From contig NC_088170.1 in the NCBI RefSeq assembly GCF_028769735.1, positions 56,205,585 to 56,269,584 of the forward strand: DNA of 64,000 nucleotides, read 5' to 3'. How positions within the stretch are numbered: position 1 is the first letter of the stretch; every line of letters begins with the position of its first letter. Position numbers and translations under genes: made by a program. The stretch comes from Zonotrichia leucophrys gambelii. Its lineage: Eukaryota > Chordata > Aves > Passeriformes > Passerellidae. The notes under the pieces were generated by a model. It ran no database searches. It had not been told where the DNA came from and saw nothing but the letters and a program-made list of their open reading frames with translations. Positions 45,150 to 58,600 of this stretch are shown in pieces.

Positions 45150-45390
45150 CACAAAGGAATGAACTTAAGATACAACATGGGAACATGGGGGGAAAAATGC
45201 TATAAGGAAGAAGTGTTCTGCCATGAGAATAGTCAAAGAGCAACTCTAAAAGGCTGTAGAATCTCCATTCTTAGGGATATACAGAATTTGACTGCAAATC
45301 ATCATGAGCAACCTTATCCTTTTGGAACAGGAGGCTGGATTAGATGACCTCTGGAGGTCCTTTGCATCCTATGTTATTTTATGGTTCAAA
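45150..45390 (+). mobile_element. CR1 LINE, 3' UTR tail (diverged)
   Basis: Blocks GGGAAAAATGCTATAAGGAA, GTTCTGCCATGAGAATAGTC, GGCTGTAGAATCTCCATTC, GAGCAACCTTATCC and GGAGGCTGGATTAGATGACC match the 3' UTR of a CR1 subfamily. The tail repeat is poorly kept. Confidence 0.8.
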
Positions 45391-45660
45391 GATTTAATTT
45401 TTTCTTTGACGTGTAACCTGATAGGTTTTACTAGAAGGGGAAAGCTATAGCACTGTAATACCTCAGCTTGAGTTAAGCTCTTCTCATGTCACTAAACCTC
45501 TAGGAAGTTACAGCTTTTAATTAATTACTGAAATACAGAACTTGTAGAAATATAAACTGAATAAATTAAAAGGCAGTTAAGTCACAAGTTTGGTAGTTTT
45601 CAATACTTTCTGTAGGACTGTTAACCAACACCTCTCCATTATCTGTGCTGCTTGATAGCA

Positions 45661-45705
45661 CTAAAATACAAGAACCTTCTGACTCTGAAAGGTTCTTGTA
45701 TTTAG
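45661..45705 (+). repeat. Near-perfect inverted repeat
   Basis: Arm CTAAAATACAAGAACCTT (45661-45678) pairs with AAGGTTCTTGTATTTAG (45689-45705), apart from one unpaired base, around a 10-nt loop. No gene ends nearby, so a terminator role is not implied. Confidence 0.85.
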
Positions 45706-46530
45706 GAGCAATCTTGTAACAAGCCTTTGGTTGCGTTTGCCAGATTAACTTTAATTGTTCTCAGTATTTGACAAACTTCTTAAAACATACAGAATAAAAC
45801 TACATACCCAATTATTGATTCTTCAAGACCAATGGTTGTTTAACTGATTTGGAAGCTGACACAAGAAGGATGGTGTCTGGGATCTCTGTGTGGAAACACT
45901 TCTTTAGCATAAGCAAATATGCTTTAGTTCTACTGTTATCAAAGGAAGGACAGCCCCGTACTCTGTACCTTCCAACTCTGCTGTGCCTCTTATTGTAGGG
46001 ATTGGAGAAATTAATTCAAGAACCTTTCTCTTATTCCCATGCTGTCATTTCATGCGGAAGCTCTACTTCAGAGTTTGATAAAGCTCTCCTACATCACCAA
46101 TAGCACAGACTGGAGTCCTACAGGGCAGCTGCCACTATCCATGGACAGCAAATAAATGGAAATAATCAAAATTTGTAGGCCACCACTTACAGGAGGAGCA
46201 GTAACTGATCAAGTATAAAATATATGTGACTGAATTCAATTGCTCTTATAATATCATCATGAAACATTGAAACAGAAAAGTCGCTTTTGAAAATGCGATA
46301 TGATCTTTTATGCATGGAAATTCATTTAAATGACTGTCTGAAATATGAGAGGGTATTTTTTTTATTATCTGCTTTTCCTTTATAGCTCGTTTTCACAGTT
46401 CTAAATTTTCTTGGTGCTAATTTTAGCTTCCCATGGTTTACATACACTTTAAATTTCACTTTAAGAAGAAGGCTGAATATCTTAAAAAAATTTCTCTGTT
46501 AATTTATTACAAAATTGAGTAAATTATGAA
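45706..46530. other. AT-rich unique sequence, no gene recognised
   Basis: Nothing recognisable. Confidence 0.5.
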
Positions 46531-47091
46531 GAATTTATTCACTTTCCCGGCAGAATTTCATCCAATCAATGTAATTAGCATCTAATATTTTGCAAATGAA
46601 GTTGACATCCTGTAACCTAGCCACTTGCTGATCCTGCAGTACTGTTGCTTTCAAGTTTTCTAATTTCTAATTTCTATACACTGTCTTGTTATCTTCTTTT
46701 TCTTTATGCAGGTCTGAAACTATTTGAACAGTATACTGCTCACTGGCCCATTACTTGAACAGTTTCCTACAAAAGAAATCATTTTTTTTTACTGAAAGAG
46801 GGTCAGCCTTGTCACCAGCAGCTTCTTCCTCTGGGGCCGGATACTCATTGATGCTCCCATTTTGTTCGGGATGTGGTTTTAAAGCCATTCTGTCAGCTTG
46901 CACTTTGCAGTGGACTGACTTGATCCAGAAGTTAATTGCATTGACATTAACCTGCTTTAACAAGCCTAAAGTATCAATAAATCATTTCTTTAGTCACTGC
47001 ACTTTTCCCGCTGCTTCATTGATATACTTCACCTGAACTGATAAATAGGGTGAAAAATCTAATATGCTTTGCATGCTTAAGAATACCTTTC
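46531..47091 (-). pseudogene. Degenerate protein-like reading frame, unidentified
   Basis: One minus-strand frame over about 185 codons reads like protein with only four internal stops, clearly fewer than AT-rich random sequence should give. Segments in order are VQVKYINEAAGKVQ, then two TGA, then LLKQVNVNAINFWIKSVH and MALKPHPEQNGSINEYPAP, with an acidic EEEAAGDKADP. After a TAA comes EQYTVQIVSDLHKEKED, then a TAG, then LQDQQVARLQDVNFICKIL and DANYIDWMKFCRESE. The composition (Lys, Glu, Gln, Asp) is that of a soluble, partly helical protein. I do not recognise the family. It may be an old processed pseudogene or lost exon. A TTTTCTTTAG acceptor-like site precedes it (complement of 47091-47100). 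Confidence 0.35.
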
Positions 47092-47100
47092 TAAAGAAAA

Positions 47101-49524
47101 AATGTAATGTTAATATATATGAATACATAAAAATATGTTAGTCAGATTACTTAGCTTTGCTATTCTTATTCATTTTATGAGATTCAGTTTTAGGAAGACA
47201 TTGCATTTAGGGAACACAGTTTTACTTGTTATATAGTCTGACTGATGAGTCCAACTACAAATGCATAGTAAAACTTCTCTAAATAACCCAAAAATTCCTC
47301 TGAAGAGAATGATCTTTTTTTTTTCCTTCCTCTCCTTTCACCCCCAGATCTGTCTTTACAAGTACCTTATGAACACACACTGAGTGCCAAGTGCACTCTC
47401 ATTGCATACAGGCAGTCCAGAGCAAAAGTGCTTCCACTACTGAGAATAAATTTTCTGCTGTAATGTACCTCTTCACTTGAACCCACACTTCAGTGCAGCA
47501 TAACATTGTTTGCCATCAGTAAACTCATGAGCAAAATTTACCGTGAAATTTTAATTACATCTTCTTCTTTGTTACTAAAACAGAGACAATAAACTGACAT
47601 AAGTAACCTGTCAAGTTAAGATTTTATACCTATTCATAAGAATCTGTAAATGCAATCACATATAATACTTGTCAAAGACGTGGTTGAGAGAAATATAAAA
47701 ACAACAAAAAATATGTTATTTATTGTGCATACATGTGCATATAGCTTTAACTGCTGGACATAAAAAGTTAGCTTTGGGAGACATGGAGATTTCTGCATAT
47801 CTGAATGAAATGAGAACTTTGAGGATTTTTTTAAAAAACAGATAGAAAAATATTGTTTTAAAGATTATTTTTCTGATGTTGTTAAAATACCCTGGGGCCA
47901 CTAGATAATAGGAAGTTTTATCATTAATCTCAGTCAGATTTTTGAAAGAGTCAATGCAATGAAGTTCCACTTAATATTGTTCTCATTATAAGAATGAATG
48001 GTATTTTGTATGCAATGACAAGGAGAAAAGAAAATCAATTTTGTGGTTTTAACCTTAATCAGCATGCTTGCATATGGAAAGCTCTCACTGTCTACTTTGT
48101 GAATATATGAATCCATGGGTTTGTGGGTGTGTATCTACAGAAAGAAAAAAAGAAAAATTATAGAAATAAATTGGTGAACACAGCACTTGAGTTCACTGAG
48201 TAAATGTTGAATTTTCAAGTAAAAATAAACCCCTAATCATTTCCCTGCTCCTCAATTGGCTTGTGACTGAATCAGTTTTTTCAAGATGGTTTGCTACTGG
48301 AGACCAAAGCCGTGTCAATCTCCTCCTGCAGGCAGAAGAAGAGGAACATGATTTTCATCTCATAGGTTCTAACAAACCATGTGGTTACTGCTTTTTAATA
48401 TGCAATGAATAGATTTGAGTCTGGTGGCAAGAATGGGGAATAATAGCATATCTGAAAAAGTAGAAATTTTTCAACTTGCAACCAGAAGGGTTTAATGCTA
48501 TTAGTCAAAGGCTATTTTAAAGCAGCTAGCATACTGATTTGAAAAGATCACCCTAAACTTCTTGAATTTAAGGTATGATAACCTTTAAAGGAAAAATGAA
48601 TCAATTTTCCAAGTACAGAAGACAGAAAGTTCAACTGATAAGAATCACTTGTCAAAACTAATAAAATAGGACAATATCTAATATTAGTTTTTTGCACTGC
48701 ATTTAGCATTTAAAATTTTAAATGGTGCCTTAGTGAAGAAGTAACATTATTTGTGGTGCATGCTTTATATGCAAATGGAAACAAGAAATATTCATTCTTT
48801 TCATACGAAGCCCAAGGAAAGAGAAGCAGCATGAGCACAATCAAAACATTCAGCAAAGTTCAAGTATATGGCTCATTCAAGGAAGATTTATTGGTTTCAC
48901 TGGGATGTAATTCATTATTATTCATTAGACCCTTAAAAAGTTGGGTATCTAACTGAAGGGGCATTATAAGATCACTATGTAGTCAAAGTATTAAGAACTT
49001 CCTGAAAGCAACTTATTCATTTTTTTTTCTTTAAATAAATCTCTAAAGTAGGAAGGATTAAATAGTCACTCTCTCCATAGATAGCAAAGGCAGTGAATAT
49101 CAGTATCTTATCCCTACACCATATGTCTCCTTACAACAGTATTTTTTTCAGTCTGAGATGCATGCTCAAATTCACAAACTGAAATTAATGTGGCTCTGCT
49201 CTGTGGAACCATTTTTGTATCATCTGGATATTCATTGTATGAATGCATTATGAAAGTATAACAGCAGAAGGCTCAAAAAATAAGAAAGAGAAAGATAAAG
49301 CATAAAAAGAATTTTTTTATAAACATTTCAGGGTGATTAAAATGGGATGACAGTGTTCTTTTCAGACAAGTTCCTATCATCTCACAGAGCCAAGTTTCTA
49401 ATCTCATTTTACTCTTTTAGGGAAACAGCACATCAGCATTTAACAGTAAGATAGATGCAGTTCCCAAGGGATAAAAAGGCTGCTGTTGAGAAGCAGTAGA
49501 GACTGCTGGAATGAAGCAGAGGTG
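47101..49524. other. AT-rich unique sequence, no gene recognised
   Basis: No gene or repeat recognised. Confidence 0.5.
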
Positions 49525-49645
49525 AGAATTATAGAATGCTACAATTAAAGAGTCATTTTGGTTAGAAAAGACATTTAAGATCAAGCCCAACCATTTACCC
49601 AACACTGCCAAGTCACACATGTAAACCATGTCTCCAAGTAGGTAG
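49525..49645 (-). mobile_element. CR1 LINE, 3' tail on the minus strand
   Basis: The plus strand reads ATTATAGAATGCTACAATTA, then GGTTAGAAAAGACATTTAAG, ATCAAGCCCAACCATTTACC, CAACACTGCCAAGTC and AACCATGTCTCCAAGT. This is the complement of a CR1 3' end with its ATTCTATAATTCT-type tail. Confidence 0.88.
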
Positions 49646-51454
49646 AAACAGTCAAAATTATAGGCTTTTTGCCATTTTAAATCTCATTTTGAATGTCAAA
49701 GAAAGTGACTCTCTAATAAATAATTACTAAAAAAGGCACTTCCCTCTAGGCTCTGGACTTCTATTCCATGGATGTTACCAAGTATGATGGATTTACTGTA
49801 CCTCAGTGAGTACTATAGGGCAAACTATGTCATCCTTACTTGTTCTTCATACCAAGGATATAATTTTTTTTACAGAACGGAGATGCATGCAATAACAGTG
49901 TAAACCATTCTTACTGATTTGCTGGACGATTTAATAAATCAGGAAGATTTTTTGCAGGAAGATTTAATAAAATTTAAAAAAAGGTAGTAAAAGGTAAAAA
50001 AAAGGAAAAAAAAGGTAGCAAAAAAAGTAATTTCTAAAGTAAGTATGAGAAGGTTCTTAATAACACAGCTCAGATGAAAACTAGGTTCTGATGGGCTCCT
50101 GCTTACTACCTATCTTGTAGCAGAAACTTTCCCCTTTTGCAGTCATCTCTGAATCTTCCACTTCCCCAATAAGGATTCTTATTCCTGCACTGGAAAAAAA
50201 GACTAACAGTCACCAAATTTACTTGAAAGCTGTTGTCTCACAGGCAGGCAAATGCAGTAAAAATATAGGATGTAGACAACTACTTTGATTATGCTCACTG
50301 TTGGGATGAGATCAGATTATAATGGTTTATTTACGCTCAGTTTTATTGCTACCAGTAAATTATACTTTCATTTAAGAAGATTGTCCTGTTACTATACTCA
50401 TAGCTGGTTGTAGGCCTGGCCTCCAGAGGGTAAATGTTTCTTAGTCAGATGTACTGGATAAGCATCACCAAAGCACAGGGCATGGACACTAGCAGCCCTG
50501 TGAAAGGACAAAGAGCTTTCTTACCTCTCTTATTTTGCCTTTAAGACCTGAGATGCTATGCCTGGGCATTCATACTCAGAGTGTAGACTGGAAAGAAATT
50601 TGTTCTTCAGTAGTTCCACGAGTGCATGCTGATGACTTTTGTGAGGTAACAACAAATTGGAATCAATGGAGTTCAGCTTTTAACAGAATAATAATGGCAG
50701 AAGTGGCTCGTACAACTATTCACCTTTCAAGCAAAAGATTAGATCATCATGTGTCAAGATTTTTGAAGCAGAGCAGTAGCTCAGCCATGCATCCAAGTAG
50801 ATGAACGGGACGGCATGTAGTAAAAAATTATAGCCTTTTTGGTTTATAGATATTTGTGGGGGATAGAATGAACAAACTGATTTATTCAATGAAACTTGTT
50901 ATTGAACTTACATAATATTCACATTCTTTAAAAGAAATCCCTGTTGGAAGGGAAATAAGCTGTGGCTTCCCAGATTAATTTCCTCTCTGCATTTTTCTAC
51001 ATTGGTCCATTTCTAATAATTGGCACACACTGAGATGACATCAGTCTGCCTAATTTAAGTACCTAAAACAAGGCAGAGAGGAACTCTCTCTAGAGGCCTT
51101 CAAAGATACCTACTGTTCACCATCTTCTATGGACATAAGTTAGGCACTGCTATTTACTCCCAGTAAAGTAGGTGTGAAAAAATGTATCTATAATATAGAG
51201 ATTAGATCCCTCTCTTGGCTATAAGGAAAAGTACACATTTTCTTTTCTCTTTTTCTTTTTTTTCTGTTTTGTTGTTGCTGTTGTTGGTTTGGTTTTTGGG
51301 TTTTTTTATTATTTATTAAAAATTATATATTTATTATTTATTATTTGCTTTATTTCTTTTTTATTTTATTATTTAAATACAACATTTTAAAATATTTGAT
51401 CATAGAGCATAGGTATCTGACTATGGGCATTGACTTAGTGTGAATGAACACAGA
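49646..51454. other. AT-rich sequence with low-complexity runs, no gene recognised
   Basis: Contains an A-rich tract with repeated AAAGGTA units at about 49974-50037 and a T/AT-rich low-complexity block at about 51236-51390. The 89-codon plus-strand open frame at 50535-50804 has no recognisable domain. Confidence 0.5.
51236..51390 (+). repeat. T-rich and ATTT low-complexity block
   Basis: Runs of T with GTT/GGTT units grade into TATTATTTATT-like repeats. Confidence 0.85.
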
Positions 51455-51615
51455 AATGGGCTGCACAGAGAGGTTGTGGAGTGTCCATCCTTGGACATAT
51501 TCAAAGCTTCCTGGGACATGGACCTGTGCCGTTTTCTAAAGATGTCCCTGTTTTGAGCGGGAGAGTTTGACTAATTGATGTCCAGAGGTGCCTGTTGATT
51601 TCAGCCGTTCTGTTG
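51455..51615 (+). mobile_element. CR1 LINE, 3' tail
   Basis: Contains GGGCTGCACAGAGAGGTTGT, GGAGTGTCCATCCTTGGACA, ATATTCAAAGCTTCCTGG, then GAGAGTTTGACTAATTGATG, TCCAGAGGTGCC and CCGTTCTGT, in the order of a CR1 3' end. No coding part. Confidence 0.78.
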
Positions 51616-52149
51616 ATGCTGAATTGATTTTGCCTGTTTTGCTTTTACATATTCTCTATATTCTTTATATTTACATTTGTAGCTCTTTATCCCATTATAG
51701 TATTTGTAGTTAGCATTTTAGCTACTCTACTAGACAGAAAGAGAAATTAAATTCCCCAGTAACTCCAAGCTGGGAGTCCATGGTTACATTCTCTGGGAAT
51801 CCAAGGTTGAAACTAGCTCTCCAAGACAATTTCAGAAAAAAAATTCATTTTCTAGCTAAGGGGAGTGGGGGGGAGAATGAAGAAAGGGTTAGACCAGGGA
51901 GGAATCACCTCATTACTTGTGTCTCTAATTGGGGACTCTTGTCATTTATGCTAATTTACTAGACACATAAAAACTGTATGTGTTCTATGTTGTGTGCATC
52001 TTCAGGCGCTTTACACCTAGCACGTTGTGCACTAAAGGTAACCCCTTTTTATCACCTAACTCTGTCTGGCTTGTGATTTTAGGATCAGCAAAAAGGCAGT
52101 GATCACTGTGATTCTGGGATTTTGCATTCCTCCTGGGTCATCTGGCTGG
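51616..52149. other. Unique sequence between CR1 pieces
   Basis: No gene or repeat recognised. Confidence 0.5.
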
Positions 52150-52660
52150 GCTTCCACATCTTGCATGTGTTTTTTTTTCATGCATGCCTTGAACCAGGAG
52201 CAATTTGTTCACCTTGCATGTGTCCTGTCACAGTGGCTTGATTTCCTGCTCATTGGAATGGACCATTCTTGAGGCTGGAGGAGATAAAGTTTCAAACCAA
52301 CCATCTCCCCTGGAACTCCCCTCTCTCCGGTGTGGTTTCCCATGGGATTCTTGCAAGCACAGCCCTAGCAGGTCACAGTTCACTCTCCTGAACTCCAGGG
52401 TTGGAATCCTGCTCTTTGCCTTCATCCTTCCTCTCAGTATGCTGATCTCCACCATCTCATGGCCCCTGCAGCCAACAGCCAAAATCTTCAACCAGTTCTC
52501 CATTGTTTTTAAGGATCAGGTCCAGCAGAGCATGTCCCTTCATCAGCAACACTGTCATCCATGTCATGATTTTATCACACTCATGCACATACCTGGTGTT
52601 TTTGTGAACTGCGCTGTTGGCCTTCCAGCAGATATTAGATACTTCATGACAAATTTCCTA
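52150..52660 (-). mobile_element. CR1 LINE, ORF2 endonuclease-to-linker fragment, minus strand
   Basis: Minus-strand translation gives ISAGRPTAQFTKTPG-like remnants of the endonuclease end, then ALLDLILKNNGELVEDF. The open frame 52503-52228 follows with HEMVEISILRGRMKAKSRIP and TLEFRRVNCDLLGLCLQE, the conserved CR1 stretch after the endonuclease catalytic core (the S-D-H region, here altered). Breaks and frame changes show it is dead. The 154-codon open frame on the plus strand here is its antisense shadow. Confidence 0.85.
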
Positions 52661-55600
52661 CAAAACTGAAAAAAAGGAATCATGTCTCTTGGTCTGCAAT
52701 TTTGGGATTTCTTATAAGGCCTTGCGCTTGGGTAATACAGAATATATTGCAATTTTTTTACAGGCAGTTTCAACAGTGCAACTTACCTTGTGTATTGCAG
52801 TGCTGGTTTAGTTGTCTTGTTGAGTTTTTGTATCTCTGTCACAAATTTTAGGATCTTTATTTCTGCAGAAAGGGAAGTGAATCTATTCCACTTAAAATCA
52901 CATTCCCTCACAAGTTACTTAGCAAGAAACTATAAGATTAACGTAATAAAATTCATTTTGAGCTTGAATGTTAACCAAACAGGCACCTTTATGCACTATG
53001 AATAATTTAAGAAGCATAGCATGATAAAAAAATGTAGCAAACAATGTGCAGAATGTACACCTTTCACAACTGAATATTAAATCTAATTTGTGTTAATCTA
53101 ACTGAAGATCATTCCTTTAATTTTTCTTTTTAAAAAGACAATGGCCACCACCCGTTTAAGAAAAAAAGAGAAAAAAATTTCAGCTTCAGAGTACATTTAG
53201 TCAAGGAATAATACAATGAGAAATTTTTGAATGTGTCAAGAAATCTAGTAGACAAAGCTAAGAAATAAATTAAATACAAACAAAACTTGAAGAACAAGAA
53301 GAAAATCTATCAATTGTTTTCTAACATAGACTTTTCCTGTTATTTACTGAAATAATGTAAATAACAAAATATGAAAATAAATGTGAATGTGTAGTTGAAT
53401 GCAAATGTCCTCAAGAGTGTAAGAGTATATTAAGCTCCGTTCAGACAAAGATTCACCCACTAAGTGAATGCTCCAGACATGAAATTCATGCTGAGATTCT
53501 TCTCATAAATATATGGTAGTCCTATATGCACATAAAAAGTCCCTTGGTCTACTCAAGTGTGGAAAAAAGTGAAAGGCCACACAAAGTAATTTGTGCACAT
53601 CTGTACATTAGGTATGGTTTTTAACATGCTCTACAATTAACAAGTGAAGGTATCATGCTCATAATTCCATAATATCTGACAAATGGACACACTTCCTGGT
53701 ATATATCATTGCCTCAGGCTTTCTGCAAAAATGGCAGGTATCTCCAACCTGTACTAAGTTGTACTGGACTTATCTTTTCCAAGAATTTTTGTGACTCTAA
53801 GAGCTAGATAAGCTTGATTGTAATGGAAGTTAAATCAAGGAAGAAAGAAAGAAAGAAAGATGTTTAAATTGGAAAGAGTGGTATGAAGAAACTAAAAGCT
53901 TTTCTTGGCTATTCACAACATTTTAGTTTTAAAGTTTAATGTGAAAGTCTTCAGAAGTGATAGGGAGGGATGCTGTGGTCTCATTTGTTGAGGGTTTTTC
54001 AGGCTTCTGAGTGAAAGCTATAGAAGAAATGGTGCAAAGTGCTGGAAGGATTCCTTCCTCATAGCCTTCTGGTAATGCTGGATGCATGAACTGAAATGGA
54101 GGATGAGACAAATGACCAGAACTGGTGTCAGGAATATATTGACTACACTGGATGAACGCCTCTGCTTTTGACATCCCATACAGGTCTAAAACCAAAACTA
54201 TATGTTAAGCATCAGCTTCCCATCATGAATTACTGTTCCATGAGTTCCAGTACTTCATATGTCTAGGACAAATATGCAGTGATGCCATGCTGCCTACAGA
54301 GAGGATCTGGAAAATTTCTCCAGAAGATTCTGAAATCAGAAAGACTTTCCACTTCAGAAATATGAATTTTAGATATGACAACATCAGCTCTCCAACCTAG
54401 AAGGGAGATAAAAAGATCCCTTCTAATCATACAAGAAAAGCAAAGGAAAATTGAGGCTGTGAACTGCCTTGCTTAACACCAAGAAGCCAAATTTTAAATG
54501 TAGCAGTGATTTACAACTCTCACACACATAAGTTATTATTAGACTAACTCCTGAGCAAGAGCAGTGTGTTTCAGCATACTAATAGGGAACTTGACCTTGA
54601 CTAGATGCCTGTTGTGAATAAGGAGGATAAAGAAAAGGAACTGAACAAAGCTATAATCTAATGTGACTGTTTAAGTATTTAGTTATAACTTATATTAGTG
54701 GCAAATATTCTTGCATATGAGCAACAGCTAAGGTTATTCTTGGAGTATTTGTAAGATACAACATAATCAAGAAATATTTGTTATGCAATAATATGAATTG
54801 GGCCATATTTAATGTTTTGGGTGGAATTAATCTGACCTTATGTTGTGTCTGCTGTACAGACGTGTTCACCTGCACAAGTCACTCTAAGATTCTTGAATGG
54901 TATGACAACTCTTACTATTGATGATTTGGGACTCGTGTTGCTAGCTTCAGAGTAGATTCCCACATTAGGTTATAGTGAGACTGTGATAGACTAATTGACT
55001 ACAACTGCAATAAAGTGTTCATTTTAAGGTGGTGATAATAGCTTCCCAGCAACACTTTCCAGATAGTCAAAATTTCACAGCCTCCGTTCTGTAGACTCAA
55101 CAAAAATGTATCTGTTTGAACACAAAAGAAAAGCAGTCACCTTGATCCAGAAGGCTGCAGAAAGACAGCTGTGATTACCTGGTCTCCAGTTTGGAGATGA
55201 TTTATAGTCAAGTCAAATTTTAACACTAAAGAAAATACTTATGTGTCTGACCACACTATGAGTGCCTTCTTTGTGATATTTCCCTAAGACACATATGGAC
55301 CACAGACCAACTCAACTAGGATTGTTGTGGTTTAAGATTGTGTACTTTAGAGCTACCACTCCTTTTTTTTTTTTTTCATGCAGCAGCTTATCACAAGATT
55401 TTTTTTTTTCTCAAGATATATTGAGTTAAAATAAGTTAGTACATACCATGGCTCAGGAAATACATCTTATACATGTGCAGAAACAGCAGAAATACAGTAA
55501 GAGTTCTATAACAAAGTATATAGTGAGTTCAAACACATTAATGACTTTCGATATCACTGAATGTGCCTTTCATAGATACACACAAAAGTAAGAACATAAA

Positions 55601-58600
55601 TATATTTTTTGAGCAAGCTAAGATGGTAATGAGCTTGGGCTATTCATTAAGTGCCTTTTTTGATGCTATAATCCTGGGGTTAATTCCACTAATTCATTCA
55701 TATGTTTTTGGTTAAGCCAGATAATTACAAACGAGTGACTGAATTGTTTGTTTCATTTCAAATTTCTAAATTAAAATATATTCATGCAAAAGATGGGATA
55801 TTTGCAAGAAAGTAAAACTTATCATACATTCACTCCATTGCACATGTCTCTTTACAGAAGATGGATCCCATGAGATTACCCTCACTCTTCTGATTATAGT
55901 GAAAGCTTTAAATTGAGGAGCTGGGTGAAGTTACTTCAGATACGTCTGTCTGAGTCTACAGCTTGTCTGAAAAAAGGTGAATGGGAGTCTTGATTTCTAG
56001 ATTCCACTAGGCTATGGTGGTAGGACTCACATCTCCAAATCCACTCATCTGAAAACAAGGTGTCTAGCCTTAAAAAGTCATCTTGGTCTTTCTACATTAA
56101 ATAGAAAAGGTGTCTGCTCCTAGAGATTGTGTCATCATAGCCAGCTAACTATTTAGACTAGATAATTGAATCAACTGCACAAGTGTTTCAGTCTCAAATT
56201 ATTATAGAAAGAATCAATAGAGGACTTTTAGATTATTTACCTAAATGGCATATGGAAAAGAAAGGTCAAAGGAATTCCACTTTGAGAGTTCTCACCCTTG
56301 GCTCTCCTTCTCATTAGATGGACAGGGATTACACAATATCTTGTTCCTCACTACACAAGGTGTGGCAAATTGCACTGAGTAGTACACTATTGTGCAAGAA
56401 GGAATAATAGCAGCAGTCAAAGCAGCAATATATCAGTCATACCTTGACTATTTTCTGCACAGCTACTGTACATATAAACTGCACGTTTAAAAACAAAGAT
56501 GGGAGGCTCAGGATAATGTCTTACAAAAATTTTTTAAAGGCTTTAAAAATAATGGGGATAAATCAATTTGAGAATTTATTCCCTAAAAATTAGGTTTTCA
56601 CTACCAGCTTTCAGACTAGTTTTATCGTCTCTCAGAGTATATTTGCTATGTTAGCTACCAATTGACTACTCACACATGTAAATCCTCACTGAGAAATATT
56701 TCATATTAACAAAAGCATGTGCTTCAAAGGGAAGATTAATGTTATTCTTTCAAATATGGCAGAAATTACATATTTTATATGCCTTTTCAAGGCCACTCCC
56801 ACTTGGAATGTACAGCATTTACTTTAAAACAATTAGGCTATATGAAGCACTGCCTAAAGTATGATCATCTGAGTATTACTGGCAGAGAAACCAGGTCCAG
56901 AAATATGCTATATTAATTTATTCTTGCTGTGATAGAAAAAAGTAAAGCAGCATGAAAAATAAAAGTTCCTATTGAAAAACACAAGAATATTAAATACAAT
57001 TTGAAACTGAATTGTCTTGTAATGTTCAATGCATTTAATCTGTCTGGTTTTCACAGAAAATGGAGGTTAAGAAAGTCAGGAAAATTCAAAAAAAGAAATA
57101 TAATCTACTGCTAAAAATTTGCCTTGCCAAGCACAATTTATAAAGCTGCTAAACAGCTTTTGAGAGATTTGGAAAAGTCTGAAGAAAGCTAGCAGGCAAA
57201 AATGCTAATAGTTAAATAAATCCCATTCTGACTTACATGGAATGTCAGGACTTAGACAGAAATGGTTAAGGAATTGTGAAAACTGCCAGCAATCCATCAA
57301 ACTACAAAGCTAAAACAGTGCTTCTGGGTGTTCAGGCAGCCTACCTATCCACCAGCCCTGGATTTTGCCTTTAACAAAAGGAACAGGATTGCATCATTCC
57401 AGAAATCTTGCTTTATGAAGAAAGGTAGTGTCATCCTACTAAAACCTGGGTGGATGAATGAAATATATGGTGGATGAAAGCAGGTACTGCAATCATGTCA
57501 AATCAAGATATAGTGAAATTTATTCAAAAACTATCATATAAACCATTCTCCCTAGATTTTCTGTGAAGATGATCTCCAGTGCTCTAGTGCTTTCTATTTG
57601 TGACCAGTTAGGTCACAGTTCCTTCTGATATTACTGCAATAAACAATAATTTTCAGTCCAAATTGCATGGAGCAGAGTAGCTTTTTTTTGTGTGATTTGA
57701 GGTCCCATGAAACGATTCCCATGGGTACAATGCACGTAAGTATAGCAGTCACAAATAAATACACAGTTAAATGAGAGGCTTTCATCCAAGCTTTGCAAAA
57801 GTACAGTGCTGGGACAGTTTTCTAACTGTAGTATAGAAAATTTATAAATAATTTGAACATGGATTGAAACTAATTTAGGAAACAAATAATTATATATATA
57901 TGTTACTCAAGACTTCATATGATGCAGAAACAGATGCAGTGACACAGATGATCCATTCCATCCTTTGGCCTGCTCAGAGCAGGTATCATTTTGTAGGCTG
58001 CTCAAGAGAAATGTTTATAGTTTCTTGTTTTCCATATACTGGGCCTTTCTTAGATATACAAGGTTAATAGCGCAGCTATATCAAGGTTTATTTGGTATTT
58101 GTGGAACTGTGCATATGAATAAGGATTGCTCTTTGATTTCACCTTCCTTCCTTTGACCTAAAATCTCATCAAATAAATATGAGCACCATGTTGGTGGCTT
58201 CCTTGGAGATACACTGATTTACACCAGCAGAGGTGTAAAACCATAGTATTGTTGCCACTTGCAAAAGTACAAAGAAGCTTTCAAAAGGAAACTATTTGGA
58301 GCTGAACTTTGTTTGCCATTAATCGCTGTGCATTCAAGAAAATGCCACATTATTCTCTGGAAGGTTTGCTGTTGGTAAGCCATTGCTTAGCAGATAATGT
58401 CATAGGAAATTACTTCTTTCATTATCTGTATGTGCTTCTCGTGATTTATTCACAGTCAATAGTTCTGATGATCCCTTCCACACTTTTATTTACTTCAGTT
58501 ACTCTGTTGAATTTTCTTTTTTTAGGGCATGCATATATCATTTCTTGTTAAATCATGACTGGAAGAAGCAATGCCATTTTTTGTTTACTAGGCTTTTCCA

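Noticed and set aside
46531..47091. Nuclear copy of mitochondrial DNA as the source of the TGA-containing frame
   Set aside because: The translated segments are soluble and charged, unlike any mitochondrially encoded protein, and TAA and TAG stops also occur.
52205..52669. 154-codon plus-strand frame
   Set aside because: Antisense of the CR1 ORF2 fragment on the minus strand.
53929..54195. 88-codon minus-strand frame with plausible protein composition
   Set aside because: No recognisable domain or homologous pattern, and it is too short to separate from chance.
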